A program made the translations under genes and the position numbers. Below, piece by piece: positions 41,363 to 50,124 of a stretch of DNA of 64,000 nucleotides (position 1 is its first letter; every line of letters begins with the position of its first letter). Source of the DNA: a virus. A model generated the notes under the pieces. It ran no database searches. It worked only from the letters and a program-made list of their open reading frames with translations, and had not been told where the DNA came from. The DNA is taken from positions 20,696 through 84,695 of the IMG/VR virus record IMGVR_UViG_3300032322_001011, one strand, 5' to 3'.

Positions 41363-42199
41363 TTACCAGCCAACGACTGCTGCGGTTGAATTCCCCTGTG
41401 GAGGTTCTAGTTCAAGGTATACGTTTTCACGCATAGGTTCTTGAGTATCTTCAATAACAATATCTCCATGATTAATTTCAGGCCATTGACGCTCAAGTGG
41501 GTTCATGTCGCCAAGTTCACGAGCACGGTAGATAGGTACAAGGTATCCAGTTGTGCGAGATACACGGCGAAGATTCATGATCTCAATACGCTCAAGACCG
41601 ATGTTTAGAGCACGAGCCTGCTGCTGATAGTTACGGGTCCAATAATCCAACATGGATTGAACCATTCGGAAACGCTGGCTGGCAGGGATATGCACGGACT
41701 CTGAAGTCGTTACGTCAATGTCACGGCTGTATTCAGTAAGCAAACCCCATAAGGTTTCAACCACAGTAGCCATTCCAATGGTGTCATAAATAATTGGCGT
41801 AAAGTTCTCTAAGTGAACATCAATGTTGTAGGTGTGCTGCTCAATAGCATGTGCAGCAAAATACTCAAGGTCTTTAGGGAGTACCCATTCAAAGTAATAC
41901 CCTTCAACCATTACCTTTGTATTTGCTGGAAGTGAGCGGTTAAAACGAAGAATACCGTTACGCTCATCTAACGAATAATAGGTTGATGCACTAGTATTTG
42001 AGGTAACTTCTACAGGGTCATTTCCTGATGTATATGTAGCCACCCATAGGCTTTCAGCCTGGATGTTTGGGCTACCTAGTTCGTAAGTACGCCCAATGGC
42101 ATCAAAAGATACTTGGAAGAATTTAGGGTAATCACGAAGGAACGTACGAGCAATTCTCGTAATCTTATCCATTGTCTCTTGGGTGTAGTTAGCGTACAT
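41363..42199 (-). CDS. Head-tail connector/neck protein, putative
   Basis: A 278-residue protein: an N-terminal helix (MDKITRIARTFLRDYPKFFQVS), a beta domain (YELGSPNIQAESLWVATYTSG, YYSLDERNGILRFNRSLPAN), then helices (FRMVQSMLDYWTRNYQQQARALNIG) and LRRVSRTTGYLVPIY. N-terminal helix plus beta sandwich recalls the T4 gp13/14-type neck group, but I do not claim homology. First gene of the neck block after the capsid. Confidence 0.55.
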   Translation of the reverse strand: MYANYTQETMDKITRIARTFLRDYPKFFQVSFDAIGRTYELGSPNIQAESLWVATYTSGNDPVEVTSNTSASTYYSLDERNGILRFNRSLPANTKVMVEGYYFEWVLPKDLEYFAAHAIEQHTYNIDVHLENFTPIIYDTIGMATVVETLWGLLTEYSRDIDVTTSESVHIPASQRFRMVQSMLDYWTRNYQQQARALNIGLERIEIMNLRRVSRTTGYLVPIYRARELGDMNPLERQWPEINHGDIVIEDTQEPMRENVYLELEPPQGNSTAAVVGW

Positions 42200-42211
42200 A
42201 GATAAAGTTTA

Positions 42212-42379
42212 CTATTGATCCGCAGAGCCTGTGCCAGGAACTGTCTTCTGCAAGTCTTGACCAATCGCAGGTTGTTGTTCACGAAAACGTGGAATGTGAA
42301 CTCTACGAATTTTTGTAATGTCTAATACAGAACCAGCAGGTTTAGGTAACTCTGATACGTAAGGCTCTCTTTCAGCCAT
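42212..42379 (-). CDS. Small hypothetical protein (55 aa)
   Basis: A 55-residue polar protein: MAEREPYVSELPKPAGSVLD, then ITKIRRVHIPRFREQQP and a Gly/Ser/Gln tail. It shares TAATG with the upstream gene and fills the gap before the connector gene, so it is likely real. Function unknown. Confidence 0.6.
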   Translation of the reverse strand: MAEREPYVSELPKPAGSVLDITKIRRVHIPRFREQQPAIGQDLQKTVPGTGSADQ

Positions 42380-43023
42380 TAGATACCTGCAAACAAAAAT
42401 GGGTGAAGTGGATCTTCACGTACTCCTTCATACTTAGCAAGGTTTTGCCAAGCGCTATCTACGTATACGTATAACGATGATTGTTCAGTTGCAGGTGCTG
42501 TACCTGTACGAATGTACAAGTCACCTTGATCTGCTGCTTCAGATGGGATACCAGTACCAGTTCTATGTGCCATGTTTAAGAACATGCGCTTATCAACAAC
42601 ACTCAATGTATTAAGTGTTAAACCAGACTTCCTGTAGATTGCATACAAAGGAAGTTGGCTAGATGAAAGTGTTGGGAAGATTGGGTTAGTTGAACTAGCC
42701 GTTCCTTTAACTACACCATATTGGAAAGTGTTTGCATCAATACGGGTTACAACAAGTATGTCAAATCTTGCATCTGCTTCAGGGGCATCAAAAACTACGG
42801 TGCTTGCTGACACATACCCGTAATGATTATTTACATAAACATATGAAGCAGTTAACGCAGCAGAACCGTTGTCTGCTGAATAGACAGTAATGTCTGCACC
42901 AGAAAGTACACCGTAGTTGTGATTACCAAGGATTTTAAAATCAAGAGAATCTGGTTCTGCTTGATCAAGGCTCTGGATTGTTACTCCGTACTCGCTTGCA
43001 TTAGGTACTGTAAATCCAGCCAT
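42379..43023 (-). CDS. Beta-rich structural protein, possible head fibre or decoration
   Basis: A 214-residue beta-rich protein (ADITVYSADNGSAALTASYVYVNNHYGYVSASTVVFD, FDILVVTRIDANTFQYGVVKGTASSTNP, LPLYAIYRKSG). The C-terminal part AADQGDLYIRTGTAPATEQSSLYVYVDSAWQNLAKYEG is common in head or tail fibre proteins. It lies between capsid and neck genes, so a head-decorating fibre is plausible. Confidence 0.6.
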   Translation of the reverse strand: MAGFTVPNASEYGVTIQSLDQAEPDSLDFKILGNHNYGVLSGADITVYSADNGSAALTASYVYVNNHYGYVSASTVVFDAPEADARFDILVVTRIDANTFQYGVVKGTASSTNPIFPTLSSSQLPLYAIYRKSGLTLNTLSVVDKRMFLNMAHRTGTGIPSEAADQGDLYIRTGTAPATEQSSLYVYVDSAWQNLAKYEGVREDPLHPFLFAGI

Positions 43024-43030
43024 TTAAACC

Positions 43031-43288
43031 TCAGAGGGTGTCGTAGATGTTGCCGTTCTTCTTTAGGTATTCAAACAATCCACGAGGAAGTTTATAACGA
43101 TGACCGTCATTAAAGATCCAAGTGTCTTGACCCCAAAACATTGTCCAAGAACCTTTAACACGAGCGCTAACTTCACTGCTCTTTAATGAGGTTTCTTTTA
43201 CTTCTGTATCAGGGATTTCCGAAACAAAAAGAACATCTTCTTCTTGCTCTACAAATTCTTGAACTACTGATTTCTTACGTGCTGCCAT
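43031..43288 (-). CDS. Small hypothetical protein (85 aa)
   Basis: An 85-residue protein starting MAARKKSVVQEFVEQEED; the ATG at 43288 has GGAG six bases away, so I prefer it over a start 12 bases upstream. The C-terminal 40 residues (WTMFWGQDTWIFNDGHRYKLPRGLFEYLKKNG) form a small compact domain seen in other phage proteins beside capsid genes. Function unknown. Confidence 0.6.
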   Translation of the reverse strand: MAARKKSVVQEFVEQEEDVLFVSEIPDTEVKETSLKSSEVSARVKGSWTMFWGQDTWIFNDGHRYKLPRGLFEYLKKNGNIYDTL

Positions 43289-43312
43289 TTTATTCTCCAA
43301 TTGAAAGGGGTT

Positions 43313-43341
43313 GGGGGAGTCGGGTTTTACCCCGACCCCCC
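43313..43341 (-). terminator. Strong GC stem-loop after the major capsid gene
   Basis: GGGGG-A-GTCGGG (43313-43324) pairs with CCCGAC-CCCCC (43331-43341) with one bulged base and a six-base loop. It follows the capsid stop by 17 bases. There is no clear U-tract downstream, so it may be a partial terminator that sets high capsid levels relative to neck genes, or it may protect the capsid mRNA. Confidence 0.65.
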
Positions 43342-43358
43342 AATACTAGTTGACTTAA

Positions 43359-44438
43359 TTACGAGGAGGAAATTGATCCGCCCTTGGTGTTCAACAATAC
43401 ACGTGATTCATGCGTGATCATGCCGAAGCCCCAAATTGCGTACCAAGCAAGTCCATGCTCACGACCGAAGTCAATTACGCCACCGTCACGGAGTTCAACT
43501 GGCAATGCAATTGCATGTCCAAATGCGTTGTCTCCAATCATGATTGCGTTGTACGAGTCTGCGTTCATTGCTTGCGTACCCGATGCTGAGTTGTCAATGT
43601 CTGCTGGACCTGTGTTCTTTGCAACCTGTGTGGTTTCAATGAATACTACGTCATACAGACGACCAATTTCACCAAGCATGAAGTTGCCAGGTGCAGCGTA
43701 CTTGGTTACTTCAATGAATTCAGGCCAGTCACGGAGCGCACGGCTCTGTGATGGGTGAACGAAGCAAACATAAGTGTCGCCAAGACGTGGGATGTTCTGA
43801 CCAGCAAGAATTTCAACTGCATCCTTAATGGTTGCAGGTGAGAGGTAGCCTGGGTTGCTTGCGTCACCCAATACACCACCATCGTATGGGGCGATTGAAC
43901 CACGAGTTGAACCAAGTGTCTTGCGACCAAACACTACGTTTGGTGGTACTGCTGCACCGCCACCGAATGGGATTGCGGTCTTGTACAAGGTGTTGCGAGC
44001 CTGAATGTCCATAGACTGTGCCATGTGACGACCAAGCAAGCGGCTTGACGATGCCATAACGTCATCAAATGATGCGTTAAGGAGCAACTCAGTAACTGCA
44101 AGAGCCTGACCTTGTTCACCAACGGTGATTTGAATCTGTGATGCTGACAGAGCAACTGGCTCCATACGCACACCTTCATCAAGGGTTGCTCCTTCGGTCT
44201 GATCTACTGCAAGGTTGCTGTAACGCATGAAGTTGATGGTCAAACCAGGCTGTACGCCAAGTTCGGTCTTCTTCACTGCAAACTGTTCAAAGCGCAGAAC
44301 AGGCATTGCCTGGAACAAGATTTCCTTGGACCAGATAGTTTGAATTGCTGGGGATAGAGCGGTGTCGCTACTGTAACCAGTTGAACTAATGTTCGCTGTT
44401 GCAGTAATCGCACCGCCTGCTGGTGCTGGGAATGCCAT
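43359..44438 (-). CDS. Major capsid protein, N4gp56-like
   Basis: A 359-residue protein: IWSKEILFQAMPVLRFEQFAV near 34, GLTINFMRYSNLA near 66, LGRHMAQSMDIQARNTLYK near 135, then DTYVCFVHPSQSRALRDWPEF near 222 and GEIGRLYDVVFIETTQV near 255. This is the N4gp56-type HK97-fold capsid pattern. It builds the head. It is followed by a stem-loop and preceded by a scaffold-like gene. Confidence 0.88.
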   Translation of the reverse strand: MAFPAPAGGAITATANISSTGYSSDTALSPAIQTIWSKEILFQAMPVLRFEQFAVKKTELGVQPGLTINFMRYSNLAVDQTEGATLDEGVRMEPVALSASQIQITVGEQGQALAVTELLLNASFDDVMASSSRLLGRHMAQSMDIQARNTLYKTAIPFGGGAAVPPNVVFGRKTLGSTRGSIAPYDGGVLGDASNPGYLSPATIKDAVEILAGQNIPRLGDTYVCFVHPSQSRALRDWPEFIEVTKYAAPGNFMLGEIGRLYDVVFIETTQVAKNTGPADIDNSASGTQAMNADSYNAIMIGDNAFGHAIALPVELRDGGVIDFGREHGLAWYAIWGFGMITHESRVLLNTKGGSISSS

Positions 44439-44470
44439 GATGTCTCCTTAAGTGACTATGGATAGATTAT

Positions 44471-45250
44471 TTAAAAACGACCTTTAGGTCGTGAACTTAA
44501 AAGCCTGTCTCGCATTTTAACATACTGGTCCATTGTCATGTTTCGGATATCCTCCGCATTCAATGTTTGGTATTCCGTTTGAGTTTCCATTGGCCCAACA
44601 GATGGAGCCGTTACCGACACACCTTTAACACGACTCGGTTGAGTCGCTTGTTGGATACTCTCAATGATAGCAGCACTGCGCTGACGAAGGATTTCCACTG
44701 ATGCTTCAATCTCTTCTGGCGTGTTTCCTGCTACGAGATCAATCAGTTCTGGAATGATCTCATCTTGAGACTCGTGTACACGGCGCTGGCGGTAGGTTTC
44801 AACCTCACGCAACTGGCGCTCTTTATCTAGAAGGGCAGACTGCGCTTGGCGTTCTGCTTCAATCTGAGCAAAGCGACTCTGCCATTCTGCATCAACATTC
44901 TTAATCTTGACATTGAATTCATCCTCTGTTCGCTTGAGAAGTTCTTTAGCACTAAGTTCATCAAACTCACGTTGACGGCGGATTTCTTCTTCCTTACGGG
45001 CAATTTCCTGCGCCTCACGGATAGCCTTCTCACGGTCTTGGGCGAGTGAAGTTACTTGCTCTTCCATCGTCTTGTAGCGGTTTTCCGCTTCTTCAATACG
45101 CTTGTAGAGTTTGTCTTTCTCTTGCTTACGGATGTTTTCTACTTCGTCTTCAGTGAAGACTTTGCCCTTTGGGGCAACTATGTTTGCCTCCGCATGGAAG
45201 GCTTCTGTAGCCTCCACAGGGATGACAATTTCGTCATTACCTTTTGCCAT
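44471..45250 (-). CDS. Scaffold-like coiled-coil protein
   Basis: A 259-residue charged helical protein. From 30 to 165 it is nearly continuous coiled coil (RKQEKDKLYKRIEEAENRYK, REAQEIARKEEEIRRQREFD). A disordered region follows and a basic end (MRDRLLSSRPKGRF). Such a protein just before the capsid gene is typical of phage scaffolds, which direct capsid assembly and leave or are cut. No protease domain is seen. Confidence 0.7.
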   Translation of the reverse strand: MAKGNDEIVIPVEATEAFHAEANIVAPKGKVFTEDEVENIRKQEKDKLYKRIEEAENRYKTMEEQVTSLAQDREKAIREAQEIARKEEEIRRQREFDELSAKELLKRTEDEFNVKIKNVDAEWQSRFAQIEAERQAQSALLDKERQLREVETYRQRRVHESQDEIIPELIDLVAGNTPEEIEASVEILRQRSAAIIESIQQATQPSRVKGVSVTAPSVGPMETQTEYQTLNAEDIRNMTMDQYVKMRDRLLSSRPKGRF

Positions 45251-45303
45251 GATTTTCTCCTAAGTGTTGTTTAGCAAATATTGACTTGTGTTATTAATAC
45301 GTA

Positions 45304-46998
45304 TTATTTGTCTTCATCAGGGATACGGCGTTGGGCGAACCTCGCACCATATGCCCTGCTAGTCATCTGGTTCATCAATTCCATTTCTACTGGTGGTACA
45401 GCAGTTCCTGGAAGCACTCCACCCCCTTCGGGGCTTCCTGCGCTAGTTACATTATCACCTCCAGCAGAGGTCTGCTCTAAGCCGCCTCCACCAGTTGGAA
45501 GTAATCCTGTAGCCATCATTACTGCTTGACCAATCTGAGCACGAAGCATGTCAAGTGCTCCTTGGTCAATAGCATCATCTCTGAGTTCTTCAAAGATTTC
45601 AATCATCTTTTCGTTCGGGAATTCTTCGCCCAACAACTTCAATGCCCCACGTTTGGACTCAATACCAAGAGCCATTTTAGATTGAACTTCATTAAGTTTG
45701 ATAAGGGCATCAACAGGTAGCGGTTCAGGCCAGTGGATTGTTGTCTTGTATGTGTTTGGGTCGTTAGGGTCCAACTGTGTCAACATCTCAGGCTCAGGCT
45801 GTGCTGTTTGAGATGGGTCATACATCAACAGTTCTGGAACAAATACCGCAGCAGTCTTAATGATTACCTCATTAAGTTTCTCAAGACCCTTAGTAAAATG
45901 GATCTTCTTCATTTGATAACGGTTCATCAAAGGCTGGTATTGAATAGCCAAAGCAACACCCGATGTGTTTGACACTGGTTGGAATTGCCCAAGTGCAGTC
46001 TCAGGTACACCAGTGATTTCATGCATGGCTCGCTTAATCATCTGAACGTACTCAATAGCACCAGCCATTTCACCACGGGATTCAAGGTTAAATACTTGTG
46101 CTTCTTTAGGAAGACCAGCCCATACCTTTTTAGGACCACGCTCTAGTTGTGAAGCCTTAGCGCCAGTAATGATGGTTACTGGGGCAGCATGGTAGTTAAT
46201 GATGTCTGAGATTTCAGTCATCTTTTCATTGAGTTCACGGTTCAATTGGATAATGTCCCAAATGTCTGACTGACCCCAAGGTGACGAAGTTATTGTAATG
46301 TTCGGAATGTGAACAATAGGAACTTGACCAATTGGGTTTGGGTACTCATCAATTAGTTCATCGTTAATAAATTGCTGAACATTTCCATCCGTAAGGATTT
46401 CTGTAAAAGTATAAACCTGACGAGTTCCTTCTGGTGATGTTCCCCAGAAGCGATACTTAAGTTTAAACCGCATTAACCGTTCACGGTCATGTGGGTGATA
46501 TTCAGGGAAACAATGTGCTGGGTTCAATGGGAGAATGCGAATACGGCCTGGGTGCATCATCCCAACTGCATCTTGGTACGGTTCATCGTACGCAACTTTG
46601 ACAAATACGTCACCAGTTACTGATGCAAGTTGTCCCATTTCCCAAAGCAAATAATGCTTGTTGTTATGGTTATCCCATACTTCATGTAACAAGCGAGGAA
46701 TGATTGCTTCGTTTTCTTCAGGTACTTTAAACTGAATACCTTTACCAAAACAAAAGTTTGTAATGAAATCCGACATGGTTTTCACGTAGTTCATGGTGAC
46801 GTTGTTGTCACCCATCTCACGGCGGTGCGACCAGTGGTGTCCTAGATACCAAGCCCATGCAGCCGCATACCTGTTGAGTCTTGGTCCGTGAACTTCAAAC
46901 TCTTCGTCAGCAAGTTCAACCAACCCAAGTGGACTAATCGCTACGGTTAAGTCACTAGATGCCGCCCTATAAGACGGGGACCAAAAATCAACAGGCAT
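45304..46998 (-). CDS. Portal protein
   Basis: A 564-residue protein: RYAAAWAWYLGHHWSHRRE near 45, MNYVKTMSDFITNFCFGKG near 68, FVKVAYDEPYQD, IVHIPNITITSSPWGQSDIWDIIQLNRELNEKMTEISDIINYHAAPV near 228, and MIKRAMHEITGVPETALGQFQPVSNTSGVALAIQYQPLMNRY near 300. This is the phage portal layout, the dodecamer through which DNA enters the head. The Pro/Gly-rich tail may face the head interior. Confidence 0.88.
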   Translation of the reverse strand: MPVDFWSPSYRAASSDLTVAISPLGLVELADEEFEVHGPRLNRYAAAWAWYLGHHWSHRREMGDNNVTMNYVKTMSDFITNFCFGKGIQFKVPEENEAIIPRLLHEVWDNHNNKHYLLWEMGQLASVTGDVFVKVAYDEPYQDAVGMMHPGRIRILPLNPAHCFPEYHPHDRERLMRFKLKYRFWGTSPEGTRQVYTFTEILTDGNVQQFINDELIDEYPNPIGQVPIVHIPNITITSSPWGQSDIWDIIQLNRELNEKMTEISDIINYHAAPVTIITGAKASQLERGPKKVWAGLPKEAQVFNLESRGEMAGAIEYVQMIKRAMHEITGVPETALGQFQPVSNTSGVALAIQYQPLMNRYQMKKIHFTKGLEKLNEVIIKTAAVFVPELLMYDPSQTAQPEPEMLTQLDPNDPNTYKTTIHWPEPLPVDALIKLNEVQSKMALGIESKRGALKLLGEEFPNEKMIEIFEELRDDAIDQGALDMLRAQIGQAVMMATGLLPTGGGGLEQTSAGGDNVTSAGSPEGGGVLPGTAVPPVEMELMNQMTSRAYGARFAQRRIPDEDK

Positions 46999-47035
46999 TC
47001 GTTACACCTTTTCTAAAAAGAAGAATACTAAGATA

Positions 47036-47305
47036 TTACTTCTTTTTTGCTGGTGCGGCTTTTTTGGCTGGAGCCTTCTTAGCAACAGGTGCTGCTTCTA
47101 GGGCTTTAGTTGCCACGCTCAAAAGAAGAGCCGTGTTCTTTGGACCAATCTTGGTTGATACAACCGAGACAAGTGCTGCTGCCGCAGGCAATGCGAGTGC
47201 GATTACCTCTGGGGTCAAGTCCAACTTGGCTCCTACATAGGTAAGCACACCCAATACTGCGCCCTTAATTGCTGCGTCTGCTGTTTCTACTTTTGCTTGA
47301 TTCAT
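47036..47305 (-). CDS. Small membrane-like protein with Lys/Ala/Pro tail
   Basis: An 89-residue protein. Two hydrophobic segments (AIKGAVLGVLTYVGA, VIALALPAAAALVSVVS) are followed by a helix (NTALLLSVATKALEAA) and a basic histone-like tail (PVAKKAPAKKAAPAKKK). It could be a holin-like or virion DNA-contact protein. It lies between the proteasome-like and portal genes, away from the lysis block, so holin is only one option. Confidence 0.55.
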   Translation of the reverse strand: MNQAKVETADAAIKGAVLGVLTYVGAKLDLTPEVIALALPAAAALVSVVSTKIGPKNTALLLSVATKALEAAPVAKKAPAKKAAPAKKK

Positions 47306-47332
47306 GTTAACTCCTTAATAGGGGATACCCGA

Positions 47333-47965
47333 TTATACAGGCTTACGGGTTTTGTTTTGTTCGTACTCCTGAATGTACGTGTGATACGGGGGTCCCGTAT
47401 GAGGATCAAACCTAGCACTAACGGCGAGAGCCTTCAGCGCATGGTTTTTAGCCTGTTGCACAGTTAGTTTCTTATTGTGCGTAAGTACATGCATAGCCCC
47501 TAATGCGTACTCTCCGCCAGACCCAATTACGTATAGCCCACTGGACTCAGAAGCCCAAGCGTAGTCACCGTCAACAATATAGATTGTGCCGTTAATGACT
47601 ACAAGTATTAACGACCCTTGTTCAGCAATGTGCTGTTTGTTTTCGTTGAGGTCTGGGATTGAGTAGCCTTGTGCATCAAAGCATTCTCTGAGTGACGGGA
47701 TAAACTTCGCCGTAAAGAACTGGTCAAGTTTCTTCCCTTTAAGGTTTGGTGGTGGTGTTGGCGGTTGGAACACATGATGGAGAATGTTGATGGCCCGTAC
47801 ATCTCCAGCAGCACCGAGTAAATATTTTCCATTAGTTGATACCTTGCTACTTCCCTCACGAAGAGTTCCTATTTGCGTAGCAATGCCCCCGTCAATAGAC
47901 GAGATACGAGAGTCCACGCAGACGACTGCGAACCCATCACCTTGTACAGCGACAATAGTAGTCAT
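47333..47965 (-). CDS. Proteasome beta-subunit/HslV-like Ntn hydrolase
   Basis: A 210-residue protein. After Met removal it starts TTIVAVQGDGFAVVCVDSR. Thr1 is the expected nucleophile; Asp17 and Arg19 fall exactly where proteasome beta subunits have D17 and R19. A Lys in REGSSKVS at about 40 could replace K33, with about seven residues inserted. LLGAAGDV near 50 and YVIGSGGEYALGAMHVL near 145 match the family GxxxD and GSG-A patterns. Such enzymes form rings and cut peptides. It lies beside the capsid genes, so a role as head maturation protease is possible; action in host protein turnover is another. Confidence 0.75.
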   Translation of the reverse strand: MTTIVAVQGDGFAVVCVDSRISSIDGGIATQIGTLREGSSKVSTNGKYLLGAAGDVRAINILHHVFQPPTPPPNLKGKKLDQFFTAKFIPSLRECFDAQGYSIPDLNENKQHIAEQGSLILVVINGTIYIVDGDYAWASESSGLYVIGSGGEYALGAMHVLTHNKKLTVQQAKNHALKALAVSARFDPHTGPPYHTYIQEYEQNKTRKPV

Positions 47966-47967
47966 GG

Positions 47968-49125
47968 CTACTCAGCGATGAATTCCTTCCCATGATACAA
48001 CGCCCAACCGTTGTAAATGGGAATAACATCGTATGCGAACCTGTGATTTCCGTCATCCTCATAAGTGACAACACCGATACCTTGCTGCCAATTCTCGTGA
48101 CGAGTTAATGGGCGACCATCAAGATCCACACCACCTCTAGTGGATGGGATAGCACCGTCAATACGAGCAAGGCAACCAGGAGAAGCAGCCATGATGGTGC
48201 GTGGACCATCAAAGTCTTCACGTGTTTTAAACGCTGTCTCAATGCGATGAATGTGTCCGTAGATTACGCTGGTCTTCTCATTGTTTAAGTAAACGTGTGC
48301 GGTTGAACCTGATGACTTAACACGGTCACCGTGAATGATACGAAGTTTTTCATTGACCCAATAGTCTGATGCTGGGTAACCTGGCTTGTACTCAATCCCA
48401 AATTCATCCATACGGCAGAGATACGGGACTGAAAGAACAGGCCATGATTCTGGGGTGTTTCCCTTGCGAAGACCATAAGCAGCACCTGCGTTTTGTACAA
48501 GGTACTTAGGCATACGCTCTTCGTGGTTACCAGCAAGCCAGATGATCTTCGCATTTGGAGCAGCAGCACGAAGTTGAGCGCAGAACAAAGTCGCACGATC
48601 AATTGATGCTTGTGTAGTTTGTGCATATGCAGGGTACGTCACATACTTACCCATTTCAGGAAGGTCAAGGTTGTCACCAACGAGAGCAATAACTTCTGGC
48701 TGTAGGTCTTCTACAATCTTGATGCAAATATCAAGAGCCTTTTCGTCATGTGTTGCTTCTAAGTTACCTTCACGATTGCGGTAGTAACCAATCTGAATAT
48801 CTGGTGGAACTACACAGGTTTTAAATCCTGTTGCTTTCTTCTTAGATACTTTTGGTGTTGGTAGTTTGATAGCAGGACCTTGTTGCACAACAGGCCATTC
48901 AGGACCAGACTCCCACTTAGGTGAGAACTTAAATTGCACACCAGCAAGGTCATGGATTTCTGCTTCACCTTCTTCGTTTTTAGTAAGTGACTGGTAAAGA
49001 GATACTCGTTGTATTTGACCAATCTCATCTACGTCAATACCTTGACGAGCAAATAAATCTGCTAATTTACCGAGTACTTCTTTAGGACTTTGAGGTCCTG
49101 CAACTAGTTCTTCTTTAATGGACAT
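47968..49125 (-). CDS. Calcineurin-like metallophosphoesterase
   Basis: A 385-residue protein. A helix-rich N-terminal part (1-100) is followed by the phosphoesterase core: GDNLD near 147, LAGNHEERMP near 200, IIHGD near 265, and YGHIH near 289, the ordered metal-binding motifs of the family. Substrate could be DNA (SbcD-like), a nucleotide or a phosphoprotein. I chose the ATG at 49125 (MSIKEEL); a GTG nine bases earlier is also possible. It is one of the first genes after the promoter at 49556. Confidence 0.82.
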   Translation of the reverse strand: MSIKEELVAGPQSPKEVLGKLADLFARQGIDVDEIGQIQRVSLYQSLTKNEEGEAEIHDLAGVQFKFSPKWESGPEWPVVQQGPAIKLPTPKVSKKKATGFKTCVVPPDIQIGYYRNREGNLEATHDEKALDICIKIVEDLQPEVIALVGDNLDLPEMGKYVTYPAYAQTTQASIDRATLFCAQLRAAAPNAKIIWLAGNHEERMPKYLVQNAGAAYGLRKGNTPESWPVLSVPYLCRMDEFGIEYKPGYPASDYWVNEKLRIIHGDRVKSSGSTAHVYLNNEKTSVIYGHIHRIETAFKTREDFDGPRTIMAASPGCLARIDGAIPSTRGGVDLDGRPLTRHENWQQGIGVVTYEDDGNHRFAYDVIPIYNGWALYHGKEFIAE

Positions 49126-49396
49126 CGCAACCACACATCTTTCTACTATGTTTTTCGACCATTCGGAATGTTATGTCATGCCCATGTTTTTTAAGCAAGT
49201 CAGTTAACCATTTATAGGTATAACCACTAGTTTGAATTGAACGTGGTGATGAATTTTTATCACGTATTTTTTCAAATGCGTCATCAAGTGCTGCTCGTTC
49301 TTCTTCGGTCATACCGCTACGAATCTTCTCAACCCCACATTGTTTTAATGGGGGAGAACCTGCTTTAAGTTCATTTAAAAGACTATTTTTTGACAT
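49115..49396 (-). CDS. Hypothetical small protein with helix-turn-helix look
   Basis: A 93-residue protein: TEEERAALDDAFEKIRD then SGYTYKWLTDLLKKHGHDITFRMVEKHSRKMCGCD. The second half, with a helix, TF..V..H, looks like a small DNA-binding helix-turn-helix common near terminase genes. A small terminase role is a guess. It overlaps the phosphoesterase gene. Confidence 0.55.
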   Translation of the reverse strand: MSKNSLLNELKAGSPPLKQCGVEKIRSGMTEEERAALDDAFEKIRDKNSSPRSIQTSGYTYKWLTDLLKKHGHDITFRMVEKHSRKMCGCDVH

Positions 49397-49526
49397 TCTT
49401 TTTCTCCAACTTTTGCCGTTCTTTTTGAAGCACTTCTATTACCCTAAATAGTTCTTCAGCATCGGCAGGCCCAACAAAGACCTTTCCGAGGTAATAGATA
49501 ATACGATCAATGTCATGTACTTTCAT
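49383..49526 (-). CDS. Small helical protein (47 aa)
   Basis: A 47-residue protein: MKVHDIDRIIYYLGKVFVGP, then a charged helix (EELFRVIEVLQKERQKLEKK). It is the first gene after the promoter at 49556-49584 and overlaps the next gene by 14 bases. GGGTGG lies close upstream of the ATG. Function unknown. Confidence 0.55.
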   Translation of the reverse strand: MKVHDIDRIIYYLGKVFVGPADAEELFRVIEVLQKERQKLEKKNVKK

Positions 49527-49555
49527 GCTACCACCCTTTTGTAGTTAGGTTGTGT

Positions 49556-49584
49556 AGCGTAGCCTACCTAAGTAGGTTTGTCAA
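49556..49584 (-). promoter_or_regulatory. Sigma70/SigA-type promoter, TTGACA-N17-TACGCT
   Basis: On the minus strand a perfect TTGACA (49579-49584) starts right after the endolysin stop, then exactly 17 bases, then TACGCT (49556-49561). The spacer holds a dyad, CCTAC-TTAG-GTAGG, which could be an operator. It would drive the head and tail morphogenesis genes from 49526 down. It matches the promoter at 834-862 in both boxes and spacing. Confidence 0.65.
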
Positions 49585-50124
49585 TTATCCTTGAAAGGAA
49601 GCGACAGCCTCTGGCATATTGTCACCACAGACATAACGAAGATGCCAAGGCTCACTAGGAACTACTTCCCACGAGAAGCCAAATTTCTTTACGTTGGCAA
49701 TCAACCAATTAAGACGCTTAGGCTCTGATGCTGAATGAACGTCAACGGCGATGCCGAGGTTATGCTGGGACTTACCAGGTGTCGCCAACATTGCCATACC
49801 CTTTTTCAGATACCAAGTCTTGCCTTCAAATGTTTTGGTGCTTTGACCTGGAATTGGTTCAAGTTGGTAGCGAGTGAGGAAGCCTTTTTTCTGGGTTTCG
49901 TAATCACGATATGTGTCGCCTGCTGAAGTCGGCTTGAGTTCAATACCATCAGCCTTAGCAGCAGCAACCATTGCGGCCCATGCTTTTGCTGCAATGTGGT
50001 GCAGTTTACCGCCACCTACGGCAGGGACAAGGAGGTTTGCTGGTAACTTTCCAGGAGTTACTCCCTTAAGGTCTTTTGGCAATACCACGGGAACAATGTA
50101 GTCCCAAGCAACTTTCTTACTCAT
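49585..50124 (-). CDS. Endolysin, M15/VanY-like peptidase
   Basis: A 179-residue protein: GDTYRDYETQKKGFLTRY near 69, then SQHNLGIAVDVH near 118 and SEPWHLRYV near 156. The HxxxGxAxD and ExxH motifs are the zinc ligands and catalytic acid of M15 D-Ala-D-Ala or L-Ala-D-Glu peptidases. There is no signal peptide, so a holin is needed. It lies just after small membrane proteins, giving a lysis cassette. Confidence 0.85.
   Translation of the reverse strand: MSKKVAWDYIVPVVLPKDLKGVTPGKLPANLLVPAVGGGKLHHIAAKAWAAMVAAAKADGIELKPTSAGDTYRDYETQKKGFLTRYQLEPIPGQSTKTFEGKTWYLKKGMAMLATPGKSQHNLGIAVDVHSASEPKRLNWLIANVKKFGFSWEVVPSEPWHLRYVCGDNMPEAVASFQG

Noticed and set aside
47036-47305. Firm holin call for the small membrane-like protein
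   Set aside because: Its Lys/Ala/Pro tail and location next to the portal do not fit the lysis block, where better holin candidates exist at 50121-51098.
47332-47337. TATAAT on the minus strand near 47335
   Set aside because: It overlaps the stop codon of the proteasome-like gene and has no -35 box at a suitable distance.
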